From the NCBI GenBank assembly GCA_029465975.1, contig CM055754.1:3219953-3283952 (forward strand): a stretch of DNA of 64,000 bases, given 5' to 3'. The translations under genes and the position numbers were made by a program. Positions 46,054-57,575 of this stretch are shown here, piece by piece. Numbering within the stretch: position 1 is the first letter of the stretch; each line of letters starts with the position of its first letter. Source of the DNA: Dallia pectoralis. Taxonomy: Eukaryota; Chordata; Actinopteri; Esociformes; Umbridae. The notes beneath the pieces were generated by a model that worked only from the letters and a program-made list of their open reading frames with translations, ran no database searches and had not been told where the DNA came from.

Positions 46054-47032
46054 AATTTCTTTGTGAGACACAGAGGCACACTCGTGTATAAACACACAAC
46101 ACGCGCAAACGTGTACACACGCGCGCACGCACACACACACATACCCCTCCGGTCAGCGATGTAATCCTGTGAAATTGATGAATGGCTAGACATTAGCCCC
46201 CGTTCAAACAACAGATGTTAATTCACTTCACGTGTGAATTATCAGATCATTTGTGTCAGGAAACAGAATATGAATGACTCAGATTATCCGGCGCTGGGCC
46301 CTCTCTGGGCCAACCGACACCCCCGCGGGCCTGCGGGTCGCTGAGGGCTCGGAGGGACGGTAGAATAGGTGTGTACGCAGAGGTGTGTGTGCGGGGGAGG
46401 GGGGGTCGTGTCGTCCATATTCGGCGTTCCATTACGTACAAACAACTCATTACCCATCACCACCAGGCTCTCCTTTGGGTCCGGCTATAGAGAACAGAGA
46501 ATGATGTGCTGATGAGAACCATGTTATTTACCCTGGTAGCTACCATGACATACATGAGACATTAGGCATTCGTACTGATACGTACAGCCTCCGCTTCTGG
46601 AATATGTCGCATTTATTTCCAGTGCTGCAGTGTTGGTTTTACAGTGTTTTCGGTACATGTTTTTTCGAGAGTCCGAAAAATGTGTGTCAGTCGAATATCC
46701 ATTGATTGTCAGAAACATTATTACATACTACAGTATATACTAACATTTAGTTTAACCTAAACCTTTATCTTAACCCGAGTTTTAACCCCTACGCTATACC
46801 TGAATCAAAACCAAATCTTAGTTTTATCTTTATCATTTCTGAAAGCTTGTCGATAGTATTTGGTTTGTCACGGTCACTCATTTATTTGTAGAACAGACTC
46901 CGAAGTAATGCTGTCCAGGTGCTTAACCGCTTTTACTCTCCGGCTTAGTTTTCAACTTTTTTTTTTGCGAGGGTTGCTTTGGATTACTCATGTCTTTACA
47001 GTGTAACAGAATTAGATTTTTGCATTCTGTCG

Positions 47033-47065
47033 TCTCTCTCTCTCTCTGTTTCTCTCTCTCTCTCT
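47033..47065. repeat. (CT)n microsatellite
   Basis: About 33 bp of CT repeat with a central TGTT interruption. Confidence 0.9.
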
Positions 47066-47589
47066 GGAGTTATTTCTTTTCTCAGTGTATAAGTAATCCA
47101 AAGAAATACCAGAACAACCCCCCTTTCCTCCCTCCCTCCCCCTGCCCTGTCCCGCCTCTGTCTCCACAACCACGAGTCCCAGAGGTGTACAACTATGGTA
47201 GCGACACAAAGGGAAATATTTCCAAACGCTGCATCAAGAAGAACTCTGAATATGTAACGGGTCGGACTCCAAAGGCGGAGTGCTCAGATCGGTTGCCGCC
47301 GGTAACCATGGATGGAAAAACCGCCGGTAACCACCGAGGTACAATAATTGGGTCAGGTGAGAAACCTGGGACGAACGTGTAACTGCTTAGACCTTTCTCT
47401 GAACCCCCCAAACACACACACACACGAGGGGGGGGGGGGTTACTGTATATGCAGCTCCCCTTAACTCTGCATATGCTCCCAAATGCTAAGCCAGTCCAAG
47501 ACGTTACCACGGCGACGGCTTGATGAAACGGACGAGACTTCCCGGTCACCCAGAGGTCACGAGCCATTCCATCCCAGTGTCCTTTGTGT

Positions 47590-48245
47590 CCACGGGGCTA
47601 ATTGAAGCATCCGGCGTGTGCTAGCTCCGGTTATCCTAACACCCTGTCTCCGGCCACGGAGCGGGAACGTCTTTGCGAATCAGTCAGACCGCCTCAAGGT
47701 CCAGACCTCCGGGGCCGCCGGGCGAACCCAGCGAGCCGCCACCTCTTTACCAGGGCTGTCGTCTCCGGTCCGATGTCCGGGAGATTGTCATCGCCAGGGC
47801 TAGCTGTGGCCCTCGCCCTCGCCATTTGCAGTTCTCCAGTCGTGCATGACGTCCGTCTGTTCGTTTACTAGCCTGTGATTTGAATCGCCTCGTGTGTCAA
47901 TCCCGTCACATCCACGGCCGGGCCGGGAGATGTGTCTGTGAGGGTCCAGGGTTAGCCTGGTCTGGTTCTGGTTTATGGACAGAGACGGCCCATCATTAGG
48001 CTGCCAACCGAGGCGTCGCGTCCGTCCCGGGTCCGACCACCTCCAGGCGCCGGGCCCGTTCTAATGCACTAATTGGACCGGAGATCATTCCGGAGGTCCT
48101 GCTATTCCCTCTGACAGAAGCCGTCATCCCCTGCCTCTCCGGCCTGCTCGGAACGTCCGCGGCTCCGAACCGAGAGCGGAATATTCGCTCGAAAACGCTG
48201 CCGCTTAATTAGCGACGCTTACCGCGATCGGACATGCTCAGTTAG
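47590..48245. promoter_or_regulatory. CpG-island-like region
   Basis: About 650 bp of GC-rich sequence in which CpG is common throughout (CCGGGGCCGCCGGGCG, GGCGTCGCGTCCGTCCCGG, GAACGTCCGCGGCTCCG, TTACCGCGATCGG). This is the longest such region in the window. No obvious initiator exon is visible on either strand. It could be a promoter, an enhancer-type CpG island or unmethylated regulatory DNA. It ends with GCCGCTTAATTAGCGACGC, a homeobox-type core. Confidence 0.4.
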
Positions 48246-48319
48246 AGGCGGACATCGACGGTGTCATCTTTGGTGTAATCTCCCTGTGAGGAGGGGGGGG
48301 AGTCCACAGGGCTGGGGGT

Positions 48320-48430
48320 CTGTGTGTGTGTTTGGCCGCGTATACAAGTGTGTGTGTGTGTGTGTGTGTGGGCGTTTGGCCGCGTATACAAGTGTGTGTG
48401 TGTGTGTGTGTGTTTTGGCCGCGTATACAA

Positions 48431-48456
<26 letters not shown>
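48320..48456. repeat. Compound GT microsatellite with 15-bp spacer repeat
   Basis: GT blocks alternate three times with GGCCGCGTATACAAG, so GT expansion and a minisatellite unit of about 47-48 bp overlap. Confidence 0.9.
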
Positions 48457-48461
<5 letters not shown>

Positions 48462-49583
48462 TTGCTGTGACGTGATCTCTCTTGACCCGTCTACTGTGGG
48501 ATGCAGTTGACCCTAATTGCCATAATGCTTGTTTTCAGCCGTACTGCGTCGGAGCTTTCCTGGCGCCGCGTCCCGGATACCGTCGTCCTGTCACCCGGAG
48601 CGTCCCGTCGCAAATCAAAGACAGCGTTCGTTAGCACAGACGACGGGGTCGTGGTGTGTGTGTGTCGGCCTGTGTGTGTGTGGGTGTGTGTGGGGGGGGG
48701 GCTAATCATGAATATTAGCAGATAAACGCTCCCATTAGGTAATCAAAATATATCGGGCAGCTCGTCCAGTCAGCGCCGACACCTAATAGGGCCCAGCGGC
48801 CCGGCTCTAGGACTCGTAAATACCTAACTCGTACGTTGATAATAAAATATGATTTATCACATAAACGATATGTAATTGTGCTATTTGAACGCGTTTGTAA
48901 CGGCAATCGGTGTGATGTTTGATCTAATTGAATCAGGTCTCTCCTGAGAGGTGGTTAGCGGAGGGAGAGGACAGCTAATAGCTCTGCTCTGGCCCAACGT
49001 ATCCTGCCACATTCAGAACCAGGGTTGAAATATACACACAATCCCAACGCAAATTAAAACAGCTAGTAGCTCCGGTCACAATACACTCCGAAATCTTTTC
49101 GATGTGCCGTAAATATTTAGGTTTTTATGAGCCGTATTGATGAGCTGGCACGCTGTGATTGGAATATATAGAAATGCAGTGGGTCAATAGGTGTCCGTTC
49201 AGGGCTCTGCCATTAAAATATCCATCTACTGGGTGTTCGTATGTGTTCATAATCACCATCGTGAAAAGGGAAAACCCTCCAAAATCGCCGCGTTTTCGAC
49301 CGAAATACTTTTGGAACGGTCCGGCCGAGACTGAAGCACTGGCTTCGCTGCGAGAGTGGGCGTGATGGCCAGATCTTTTTCCTTCTTGGCGAAATAAGTT
49401 TAAAATGTCTTTCATCCCTCTAATCCTCATGGCAGCCCGACTACGATCAATCAAACGGATGGACGAACCAACCAAAATACATACATGAGCCACGTCCTTC
49501 GTCAGCTGTCAGTGACGCGTCTTTTAGAAGAATGCCTTTTTGTGCGTCTCAGACTCCTTCCCCCATCTTCCCTTTGAGGCAAC

Positions 49584-49628
49584 CCCTCTCTCTCTCTCCC
49601 TCTCCCTCTCTCTCTCTCTCCCTCTCTC
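49584..49628. repeat. (CT)n microsatellite
   Basis: About 45 bp of CT with CCCT interruptions. Confidence 0.92.
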
Positions 49629-51749
49629 ATGTACATCTGTACAAATTGATTTCCTCTTTACAAGCGAAGATAAAGACCGCGGAAACAGAAATACCTGTAA
49701 GTGAAGGATAATTACATTGTGAGACACCCCCCCCGTCGAGATCTTTCTCCAAGGCCCCAACAACATGCATTTAAAACCTCAATAGCCCTCGACGGCGTCA
49801 GACCACCGTCGCCCAGGTTTGATTAAAATTATAGTTCTTTTGCTCTTACTTCATCTATTCAGATAAGCATCTTGTTCGGGCCATTTTTATATACATATAA
49901 AGAGGGCCGGCTACAATTTAACATTTTCTCCCCGCTGCTTTGCATAAAATGGAACCCGGCGGGTTCCTCGGCACTGTTACCTGTACAAAGCATCTCAGAA
50001 CAGCATGGGTGATGCCTTTATATCTCTGCCACCGGTTCTGCCCTCAGCCCGACTCCCTTTGGCTAAGATGGGAAGAGGGCAACGAGAGTCAATCCATTGT
50101 TTGCCTTCGGGTATGTTGTCATCAACATTCGTTCCTATTTGTTCCGTGTGAATTCATATAAACCACCGCAACGCATCAACGTCTTTGTTCCGTACGGGGA
50201 CAAACTGCAAAGGGACGAATCCACTAGAAATACCAGGACTTTTATTATATGCTTTTTTTTCTTCCAGAAACCAAGCAACGCCCTGTAAATTGGGTTTTAT
50301 AAAAACAACGGAAAGGCCCTTGGTTGGGCATCTTGCCCCTGGCAAATCATGAAAATGTACAGAAAAATGTAAACATACAATTCCACGTTGCGGCCAACTA
50401 AACAATGCCACTATAATTGTTCTGTGTGTATTTTCCGCAGACGAGTGGAGTACGTTAGTGCGCTGTTGACAAAACACGCCGACTGTAGACATTAGCGAGA
50501 GCTCAAACCCGGACCGAGTCTGAGTAGTACTTCTCATTATCAGAACAAACAACACGGACCGGAACTATACATCACCAACAATCAGCTCTCGCACGACTCG
50601 CATCGTAAATATGTTTCCAAAACTTTCACAACCCCTACGATAGAGTTGCCGCGTAAGAAGAATACATATCTGTCTCTCTCCCCTGTACTTCCCAGGTGAC
50701 GGGTATGTCAGGGCCTGAAACCCTGAAGTATAATTATCCCGTGGTATCTTTCCCAGCTCTGAGGTGACTACTCTAACAGGACCAGAACACCATCAGATCC
50801 ACTAACTTATTCTAGCGCAGGAAACCCTGGGGACCCAACGTCTCTTTAACAAAGCCCATCTCCGCTTTAAATATCTCTAAGTACATTCCCCCCGTCCCTG
50901 TGAGCTTTCTGCTTCCTCTTTTGTATTGAGAGATCTTTGGTGGAGAGAGAGACTGTGTTGTTCCCCCCCCCCCCTCCTTATTCCGGCTGGTAGGCAGGCA
51001 GGCAGGCGATGGGTTTGAGATGGAAGGTAATGTAAGTGGCACTGCGTCTAATGATGCACACATCCAGTGTCGTGGAGGCTGGCTGTCCCACGAGTCCCGG
51101 TTTGAGTGACTCGTCTGATGTTTGGGTCTTTTAATAGGACATCAATACCAGAGTGGCACAGAGAACGGCAGAGAGCAACGCGGAGGAGAACATGGACGCA
51201 CGCAGAAGCTAGAAGTTAACTCTGCCTCTCATAAAACCGATCACAGAAACGCCGCTCGGCTGTATTGATCACTGTCTCAACCAAAGGAGAGAGAGAGTGA
51301 GAGATCACAGAAGACAAACAGAGACGTAGAATATATAAAACAGAGACATGATTAGGAACCTGTATCCGAAACACAGTCAAAATAACATTAGCGTAGTTAA
51401 CCTAAGAGTTATACAGCTGGCCACAATTATGATCATATCAATTTGAAAGGTGCGTGAAATGAAGTTTCGTCATAGATTGTTGAACATTTCATTTAAAGTT
51501 GTGTGCTGTTGTTTAAAACTATCCATCTATCTATATTTCATTATTTTAATTTTGAATCAACACATCAGTAGTTAATTTAAGTTGTAATTGAATTAGTTGT
51601 GACCTTGAATTTTCTCCTAAGAACCATTACAAACAAAAGCCAGTAAAACGAAATATCAAAACTTGATAGAATCGCCTGAATGGATGGTTTGAAACCAACA
51701 AACAAATCAATTAATTTCAATTATAAGTACTCTTGTGTATTTACTTACA

Positions 51750-51900
51750 CCGTCTAATTAGTGTTTTTGTTCATTAGGTGGGGCGTTTTACATAGAATGG
51801 CATGTTTTTCTAATTAGAGTAAAACTTTTTAATCTATTGAGTCGGTAATTAAAATAATATTTTTCTGCTTGTCTTGAAAGCAGTTATTGCTTTAGCATTT
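51750..51900. promoter_or_regulatory. Candidate conserved noncoding element
   Basis: Contains CGTCTAATTAGTG, TTCATTAGGTGGGGCG, TTCTAATTAGAG and GTCGGTAATTAAAATAA. Four TAATTA-type cores lie in 90 bp of otherwise non-repetitive DNA. Inference from motifs only. Confidence 0.35.
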
Positions 51901-53221
51901 AGCGTTCGTGTTCGTGTTGTGATAATGGGGCTATGAACGAGCACTGCCTCTTTTTAACGCGTTGCGTGTATACGACGAGCGAGCAACACTAACTAGGTCA
52001 AACTACCTGAAGAACAAAAGACAATAAACTTTCGGCTTTTTAAAGCATCACACCGAGAGTGAAGGGGAAAAAGAAAAGAAGAAAAAAAACGCGTTTGACA
52101 CAAACTTGACACTTTTTGACGGGAAAAAAAGGAGAGAAAAAGGAAAAAAACTCCAAAGAAAGCCATGTGCCATTGTTTCAGATGTATCTCTCTGTTGCTT
52201 TGCCTATCATTGCATTGAAATCAACACTTACCTCGTCAATGACATCTGGCAAATTGCCACACATTAGGAGGCAGTGGGTATTACCTTACAGCCGGGGGGA
52301 TCTGAGTGTGTAATGTCGTACCTGTCCCATGGCCTGAGGCATGGCGCTGAACTGTCTTCTCTCCACTCGGGCTCCGCTTAGAACCAGTGCCGTTTGAACG
52401 ATTGTGATTTTCGAGCCGCGGAGAACGAGTGGCAAAGGGCATACGGTCTTTCGGGATCGTATAAATCGGTGGCGAACGATTAAATACCAAAAAAAATAAA
52501 CATTAATCACTCGTTAACGATGCCCGCGACATTTTGAAATAAAGCATCTCTGCGATTCGGTTGCTGTGCCAACCGTTATTTACGGAGAACTCGTCCGTTT
52601 CTAAAACAAATACTTTCGATTGTGTCACCTTGAGGACAGTGTGGCAGATACAGCGGAACTGTGAACTGACTGAAGTGAGGTGAGGTTGTGTTGTCGTTGT
52701 GAAACAAGGCTACAATGATCCCGTCCAGATATCCCACATAGATCTTGTATTAGCCCAACGTTATTCACTCTGATTCATTGCGGAGCGACAAAGTCACATA
52801 TTCATGCAACAAACTATTTCGGGGCTTTTTTGTGATTTATAGCAACGATCCCTTAAATCTACCACATCTTGCTAATTGAACCTTTCCAGAATAATTCACT
52901 CACTTTTTGAACGAGGTTGTCGTCTCCATTTTATTTATATATATTGAATTATCCCAGATGATATTTTAATGGTTGTAGCAACGGCAAGGTTACTGAAAGG
53001 TCAGGAGTAGAAGTTCTGCCCTTTGCGTTTGGAAACGAAGATTTCGCAGATAAGCTCCCGTCTGTGTATTTAAGTCTCATCTGTGCAGCTAATGCTTTTC
53101 TTGAAACTCTGAAAATACAATATGCATGCGCTTCCAATTCGATTCATGTACGATTGGCTACACAACTCTGACTTCGTAAAATGTGTCTACACTTCATTAG
53201 TCTGTAAAAAAAATCAGGCCA

Positions 53222-53720
53222 GAGCGGACAATTGGATCTAACCTGCCATCTCTTAAGGACCTGTTCAAAGTCAGGTCACTGAGGCAGGCAGCAAAGATTG
53301 AGGCCGACCCCTCACATCCGGGTAACGGACTATTCAGAACTCTCCCCTCTGGTAGACGGATGAGGTTGAAACATCCCGCCACAAGAGCAGCTTCTTCCCC
53401 ACGGCGGTGAGACCCCCCCCATTACCCACCCTGGACACTATCAGCTCTGATACAATAGACATTGGTGGACTTCCTGAACTACAACTGGACATCGCTATTA
53501 TTTGCACACCTGTATATACAATTACATATTGCTCTAAATACTGCTCTGCGCACATTTTGAAATCTGCCCTCACATTTAGACGTTGCTCTTTGCACTACTT
53601 GGATATATATGACACACACTGTATGTCCATTACTTAAGGTAGTGGGGTCTCCTGTCGACCTGTTCGTGTTGTGTGTTTTTATCTCTGTTTGCACTGTTCG
53701 TGTACTCTTCAAAAATGTCT
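53222..53720 (+). mobile_element. 3' end of a Rex1/L2-like LINE, decayed
   Basis: Frame 53243-53410 reads LPSLKDLFKVRSLRQAAKI, then EADPSHPGNGLF, then RTLPSGRRMRLKHPATR. This is the C-terminal region, after the reverse transcriptase domain, typical of fish Rex1/L2-type LINE proteins. A one-base shift near 53380 restores the expected SSFFPTAVR ending in another frame, so the gene is broken. A 3' UTR-like stretch with TTGCACACCTG, GCTCTGCGCACATT and TTGCACTACTTGG follows to about 53720. The 5' part, including the polymerase and endonuclease, is absent, as is usual for 5'-truncated LINE copies. The clade assignment is from memory of the motif. Confidence 0.75.
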
Positions 53721-53929
53721 ATTCTAAAGGCAGCATGCTATGGGTCAGAACGAATTCCACGTGTAACCAGAATTGGCAAATTGTTCTGATTCGACACAAA
53801 CCTCAGTCTCCTCAAAATGAACATTTACCACTCTGCATTTCCTGTCTCTTATTTGGAAACAAATCACCCCATCGTCCTCATCCTCTAGTCCGTCGGCAGC
53901 AGGCAAGGAAGACGGAGGGGGTATAGATG

Positions 53930-54058
53930 GGTCCGTGCCAGTCCCATTGGGCCAAACTGTTCCCTATACAGGAGCACGGCTTTCCACCAGGGCACATCAG
54001 GCGGTGCACGGTCAAAATGACAACTAAATAGTGAACAGGGTGCCGTTTGAGATGCGGG
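53930..54058. repeat. Degenerate palindromic dispersed repeat
   Basis: The left end has GTGCCAGTCCCATTGGGCC and TGTTCCCTATAC. The right end has GGTCAAAATGAC, TAAATAGTGAACAGGGTGCC and GTTTGAGATGCGGG. The right half matches the family well (GTCAAAA...AGGGTGCCNTTTG). Confidence 0.55.
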
Positions 54059-54309
54059 CCATGTGTGTGTAGCCAAAGAGACATGGCCTTTTGTCTGTGC
54101 TGCTCCTTGTCACTGAAGGTCAGGCTTACCCCGGGAATAAAGCCCTGGCCATTGTTATAATTTGCATCGATGCATGGGGACGGGGGCTGGGGAGGGGGGC
54201 TGGAGAGGGGGGCTGGAGAGCATGGGTGTCTTTGCATGGCAATGTGTGCAACCGACGGCCCCCTTCAACACCCCGGCACCGCAGCCCCGCCACTCCTCAA
54301 TCCCCCCCC

Positions 54310-54425
54310 TTAAGGAAATGAAGGCCCCTTCAAGGTCAGTGTCAAGGACAGCGGGGCCAATTAGCATGCAGATCAAGGCCCTGGCGTAGTTTAAGGGTAT
54401 TGCTCTGATGCAATCACATTAGTTT
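54310..54425. promoter_or_regulatory. Candidate conserved noncoding element
   Basis: Contains CCCTTCAAGGTCAGTGTC (nuclear-receptor half-site AAGGTCA), GGCCAATTAGCATGCAG and TGCAATCACATTAG in non-repetitive sequence directly before the 33-bp minisatellite. Confidence 0.3.
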
Positions 54426-54460
54426 GGCCAGTAAAGAATTCCCTCCCTGACCTCAATCAT

Positions 54461-54900
54461 AGAGGCTGCAGGAGGAGGTGATGGCATAACAGAGGAGGTG
54501 GCAGGAGGAGGTGATGGGAGAACAGAGGAGGCTGCAGGAGGAGGTGATGGGATAACAGAGGAGGCGGCAGGAGGAGGTGATGGCATAACAGAGGAGGCGG
54601 CAGGAGGAGGTGATGGCATAACAGAGGAGGCTGCAGGAGGAGGTGATGGGATAACAGAGGAGGCTGCAGGAGGAGGTGATGGCATAACAGAGGAGGCTGC
54701 AGGAGGAGGTGATGGGATAACAGAGGAGGCTGCAGGAGGAGGTGATGGGATAACAGAGGAGGCGGCAGGAGGAGGTGATGGCATAACAGAGGAGGCGGCA
54801 GGAGGAGGTGATGGCACAACAGAGGAGGCTGCAGGAGGAGGTGATGGCATAACAGAGGAGGCTGCAGGAGGAGGTGATGGGAGAACAGAGGAGGCTGCAG
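54461..54900. repeat. 33-bp minisatellite
   Basis: About 13 copies of a 33-bp unit (ATAACAGAGGAGGCTGCAGG plus AGGAGGTGATGGG/C). Variants are GCGGCAGG versus GCTGCAGG, and AGAACAG or ACAACAG versus ATAACAG. The unit length is a strict multiple of three throughout. One plus frame therefore stays open as an 11-residue ITEEAAGGGDG repeat, and minus frames as SPPPAASSVIP-type repeats. Confidence 0.96.
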
Positions 54901-55322
54901 AACAGGAGCCCGGGCCCCGGAACCCGGAGACGCCGTGTCAGTACGGCTAGCTAGCACTGTCAGCTAGCATCAGCGGCAACAGCACTGGCACAGTCCTCTT
55001 AAATACACACACACACACACACACGCACGGAACTATAGAAAAAATAGGTGGCCTTCGATTAATATGTTAAGATATGGATGTTTTCCGCGTTTTGGCGAGT
55101 GGTTGCAGGCGGAATTAAAGGGAATATCCTCTTTGCAGTCAAGGAAAGAATGTGTTGCGTTTTTATAATATGCAACAGATTTGGAATAGTATTGATAATG
55201 ACGACAAAGAAAGTGATAAACTTAAAGTTTGGCTGCCGTTTTTACAACCAGTAAGTGCATATCTGTGATCACCCTCAAAACATCAATGTGGAACAATATA
55301 GTTAAGAGAAAAAACTGCATAG
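54901..55322. other. Unique DNA, no gene seen
   Basis: A CA tract lies at 55003-55024, followed by ordinary AT-rich sequence. Nothing else is visible. Confidence 0.5.
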
Positions 55323-56380
55323 TGTAACGATCTGCCCTAGGCAGATGACAGGAAGCTGACCCAAACGCAGAGAACTCCATTTACTGGTTTTATTGGTAAT
55401 CACTGGCAGACAGGCACTAAAACAGAGAACTTTAACAAACACAAAACCATGAGTCAAATAAAGGGTGAACACAGAACATGATAACAGGAACCTAATACCC
55501 AAAGAACATGAACTAAACAGTATAAACAAACTGACCTTACAAAGAACCGGCCAAACGTAACCCCAATAACCCACACCCCTTGACAAGCACCGACACCCAA
55601 GGACTAACTAAAACACAGGAACTAATGACAGGAAACCTGGACAAACTAACCTACAGTGAACAGACAGGTGACAGAACGTTTCATTTAACAGTAAACATAA
55701 TCCCTCTACAAAACAGAGAACAAGCACACAAACGAACAGAACAAGAAACAGGGAAAACATACCTTTAACAATGACAGACAGACACCGACCAAACTATATA
55801 CAGACACTAACGAGCTAACACTGAACAGGTGTGACGGAAAACACAGGTGCAAAGAATGTCTTTGATTTTCCCTCTGCTGATTGGGGGAGTGTCAGCACCA
55901 GCATAGAGGAGAACAGAGGGAGTTCCTTACACTAGATTGGGGGAGTGTCAGCCCCAGCATAGAGGGGAACAGAGGGAGTTCCTTACACTAGATTGGGGGA
56001 GTGTCAGGCCCAGCATAGATGAGAACAGAGGGAGTTCCTTACACTAGATTGGGGGAGTGTCAGGCCCAGCATAGAGGGGGGACAGAGGGAGTTCCTTACA
56101 CTAGATTGGGGGAGTGTCAGCCCCAGCATAGAGGGGAACAGAGGGAGTTCCTTACACTAGATTGGGGGAGTGTCAGCCCCAGCATAGAGGGGGACAGAGG
56201 GAGTTCCTTACACTAGATTGGGGGAGTGTCAGCCCCAGCATAGAGGGGGACAGAGGGAGTTCCTTACACTAGATTGGGGGAGTGTCAGCCCCAGTATAGG
56301 AGGGGACAGAGGGAGTTCCTTACACTAGATTGGGGGAGTGTCAGCCCCAGTATAGAGGGGGACAGAGGGAGTTCCTTACA
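55323..56380 (-). mobile_element. Solo LTR with expanded U3, minus strand
   Basis: Read on the minus strand it starts TGTAAGGAACTCC and ends GGCAGATCGTTACA, so it has TG...CA ends with a TGTAA/TTACA inverted pair. A TATA-type box (TATATAG) is on the minus strand at about 55795-55800 and AATAAA at 55389-55394, in correct order for U3-R-U5. No internal region or second LTR adjoins it, and no tRNA-type priming site follows. Flanks are CATAG and CCCGG, so no target-site duplication is visible. It is most simply a solo LTR left by recombination; the lost duplication may reflect changes at the repeat-bearing end. Confidence 0.65.
55879..56380 (-). repeat. 56-bp tandem repeats in the LTR promoter-side end
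   Basis: Nine consecutive copies of a 56-bp unit (plus strand: GATTGGGGGAGTGTCAGCCC, then CAGCATAGAGG, then AGGGAGTTCCTTACACTA). Each unit contains TGTAAGGAACTCC on the minus strand, so the LTR's own start sequence is part of the repeat. Copies are about 90 percent or more alike by eye. Confidence 0.95.
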
Positions 56381-56869
56381 CCCGGGCCAATAACTTTTTT
56401 GTCAATAAAATTCATCTGACAGAGGCGGAATAAGAGAACACATATATATGTATATATATATATAAATAAATGACTGGACATTATATAATTAGACTCTTAT
56501 TCACCAATAACACATTAAGCTAATTAAATTGTGCAACTGGTTGTCATTGATGTCCAGTAATGATTTCTCGAGAATTCTGTAGAGTCTTCAAAAATTTTTA
56601 AGTCAGTAAATGCATGAATAACATTTTGTCCATAAGATTTTCCGTGGGTCTGAACACGTACGAACGTGACATATTTAAGTGTATTACATTCGATGTTTTC
56701 TAGAAAACGAATTCTAGAAAACGTGTTTTTCATTTGTCATTATGGAATATAGGGTGAAGGAAGAGAGAAAAGATGTTGTTGTTGTCTAAAACATGTGGAA
56801 ACGATGACTAGGTCTGAAGACTTTCTGTAGGCGCTGTACATTCAACACGAGTTAGGAATGACATGAAAA

Positions 56870-57250
56870 AACTAGATGTATCCATTTCAGCCTCGTTCTC
56901 TTGTCCAAATATTGCCGGATTTGGCCTGCTGTGTTTCTGTTTCTGCTACTTGTTTGGCAAGTGTGGTCAGAAAATTCTCCAGGCAGTCTTCTGTGGCCTC
57001 AGAGGGCCAAATGCAATCTACTCCCCCCTCTTTTTGTTAAATCTATGTCCGGGTTGTAAATTTCCTCCAATTTTCCCTCCTTCGCTCCTTCTATCTTTCT
57101 CCCCTTGTCGGAATTAATGAGATGGGGTTTGATCAGGGCAGCCAAGTGTTCCGAGAGAAATCTCACAACCGCCTTGTGTCCTGTAATAGAATTTGCATCT
57201 AATGCATACATAAATCAAACATCTTTCTGGACATTTTCATATGCATAATG
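56870..57250. promoter_or_regulatory. Candidate conserved noncoding element
   Basis: Non-repetitive sequence with TTGGCAAGTGTGGTCAG, GAGGGCCAAATGCAATC, AGAATTTGCATCTAATGCAT, ATAAATCAAACATC and TTTTCATATGCATAATG. The right half has octamer-like and TAAT/ATGCAT sites. No frame gives a known protein. Confidence 0.35.
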
Positions 57251-57530
57251 TCATTTCATCCTGTTTCTTTCCTAGAGTGAAGCTGTGTTGGATGGGGAGG
57301 GGGTAGAGGGGCAGATGTAGGTGGCAGGGAACCGGTGATGCTGGTGGGTGAGAGCGAGGTGATTTCTCTTTTCCCACTTTTGCACCTCTTTTCTTTGACT
57401 CTCACTTTTTTCGACTTACCTTTAATGCCGCCGTGGCGCTGTGCTGACTGTGAAGACACGATGCAAGACAGCGATGGTGTGGAGATCTTTAGGGTTCGGT
57501 CGTCAGATATTTCACGGAGAGTGTGATCGT

Positions 57531-57575
57531 GTGTGCGTGTGTGTTTACGTGTGTGTGTGTGTGTGTGTGTGTGTG
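57531..57575. repeat. (GT)n microsatellite
   Basis: GT repeat with one TTTAC interruption. Confidence 0.92.

Larger units (their letters stand above)
46054..48319. other. Mostly unique DNA with a CpG-rich region
   Basis: No exon is recognised. A CA/CG alternating stretch lies at 46095-46141, a CT tract at 47033-47065, a CA tract at 47410-47424 and a G10 run at 47428-47440. The CpG-rich region is listed separately. Confidence 0.5.
48457..53221. other. Unique DNA, no gene seen
   Basis: No exon is recognised. A GT tract lies at 48654-48694, a CT tract at 49584-49628 and a C11 run near 50963. Possible conserved blocks are 49140-49370, 49840-49960 and 51750-51900. 51400-51900 is AT-rich. A minus-strand donor-like CAG/GTAC at 52321 ends a short open frame, but nothing identifies an exon. 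Confidence 0.5.

Noticed and set aside
52286..52510. Possible minus-strand exon ending in CAG/GTAC
   Set aside because: One splice-like junction without an acceptor, homology or neighbouring exon is not enough.
55323..56380. Target-site duplication for the solo LTR
   Set aside because: The flanking pentamers CATAG and CCCGG do not match, so none is claimed.
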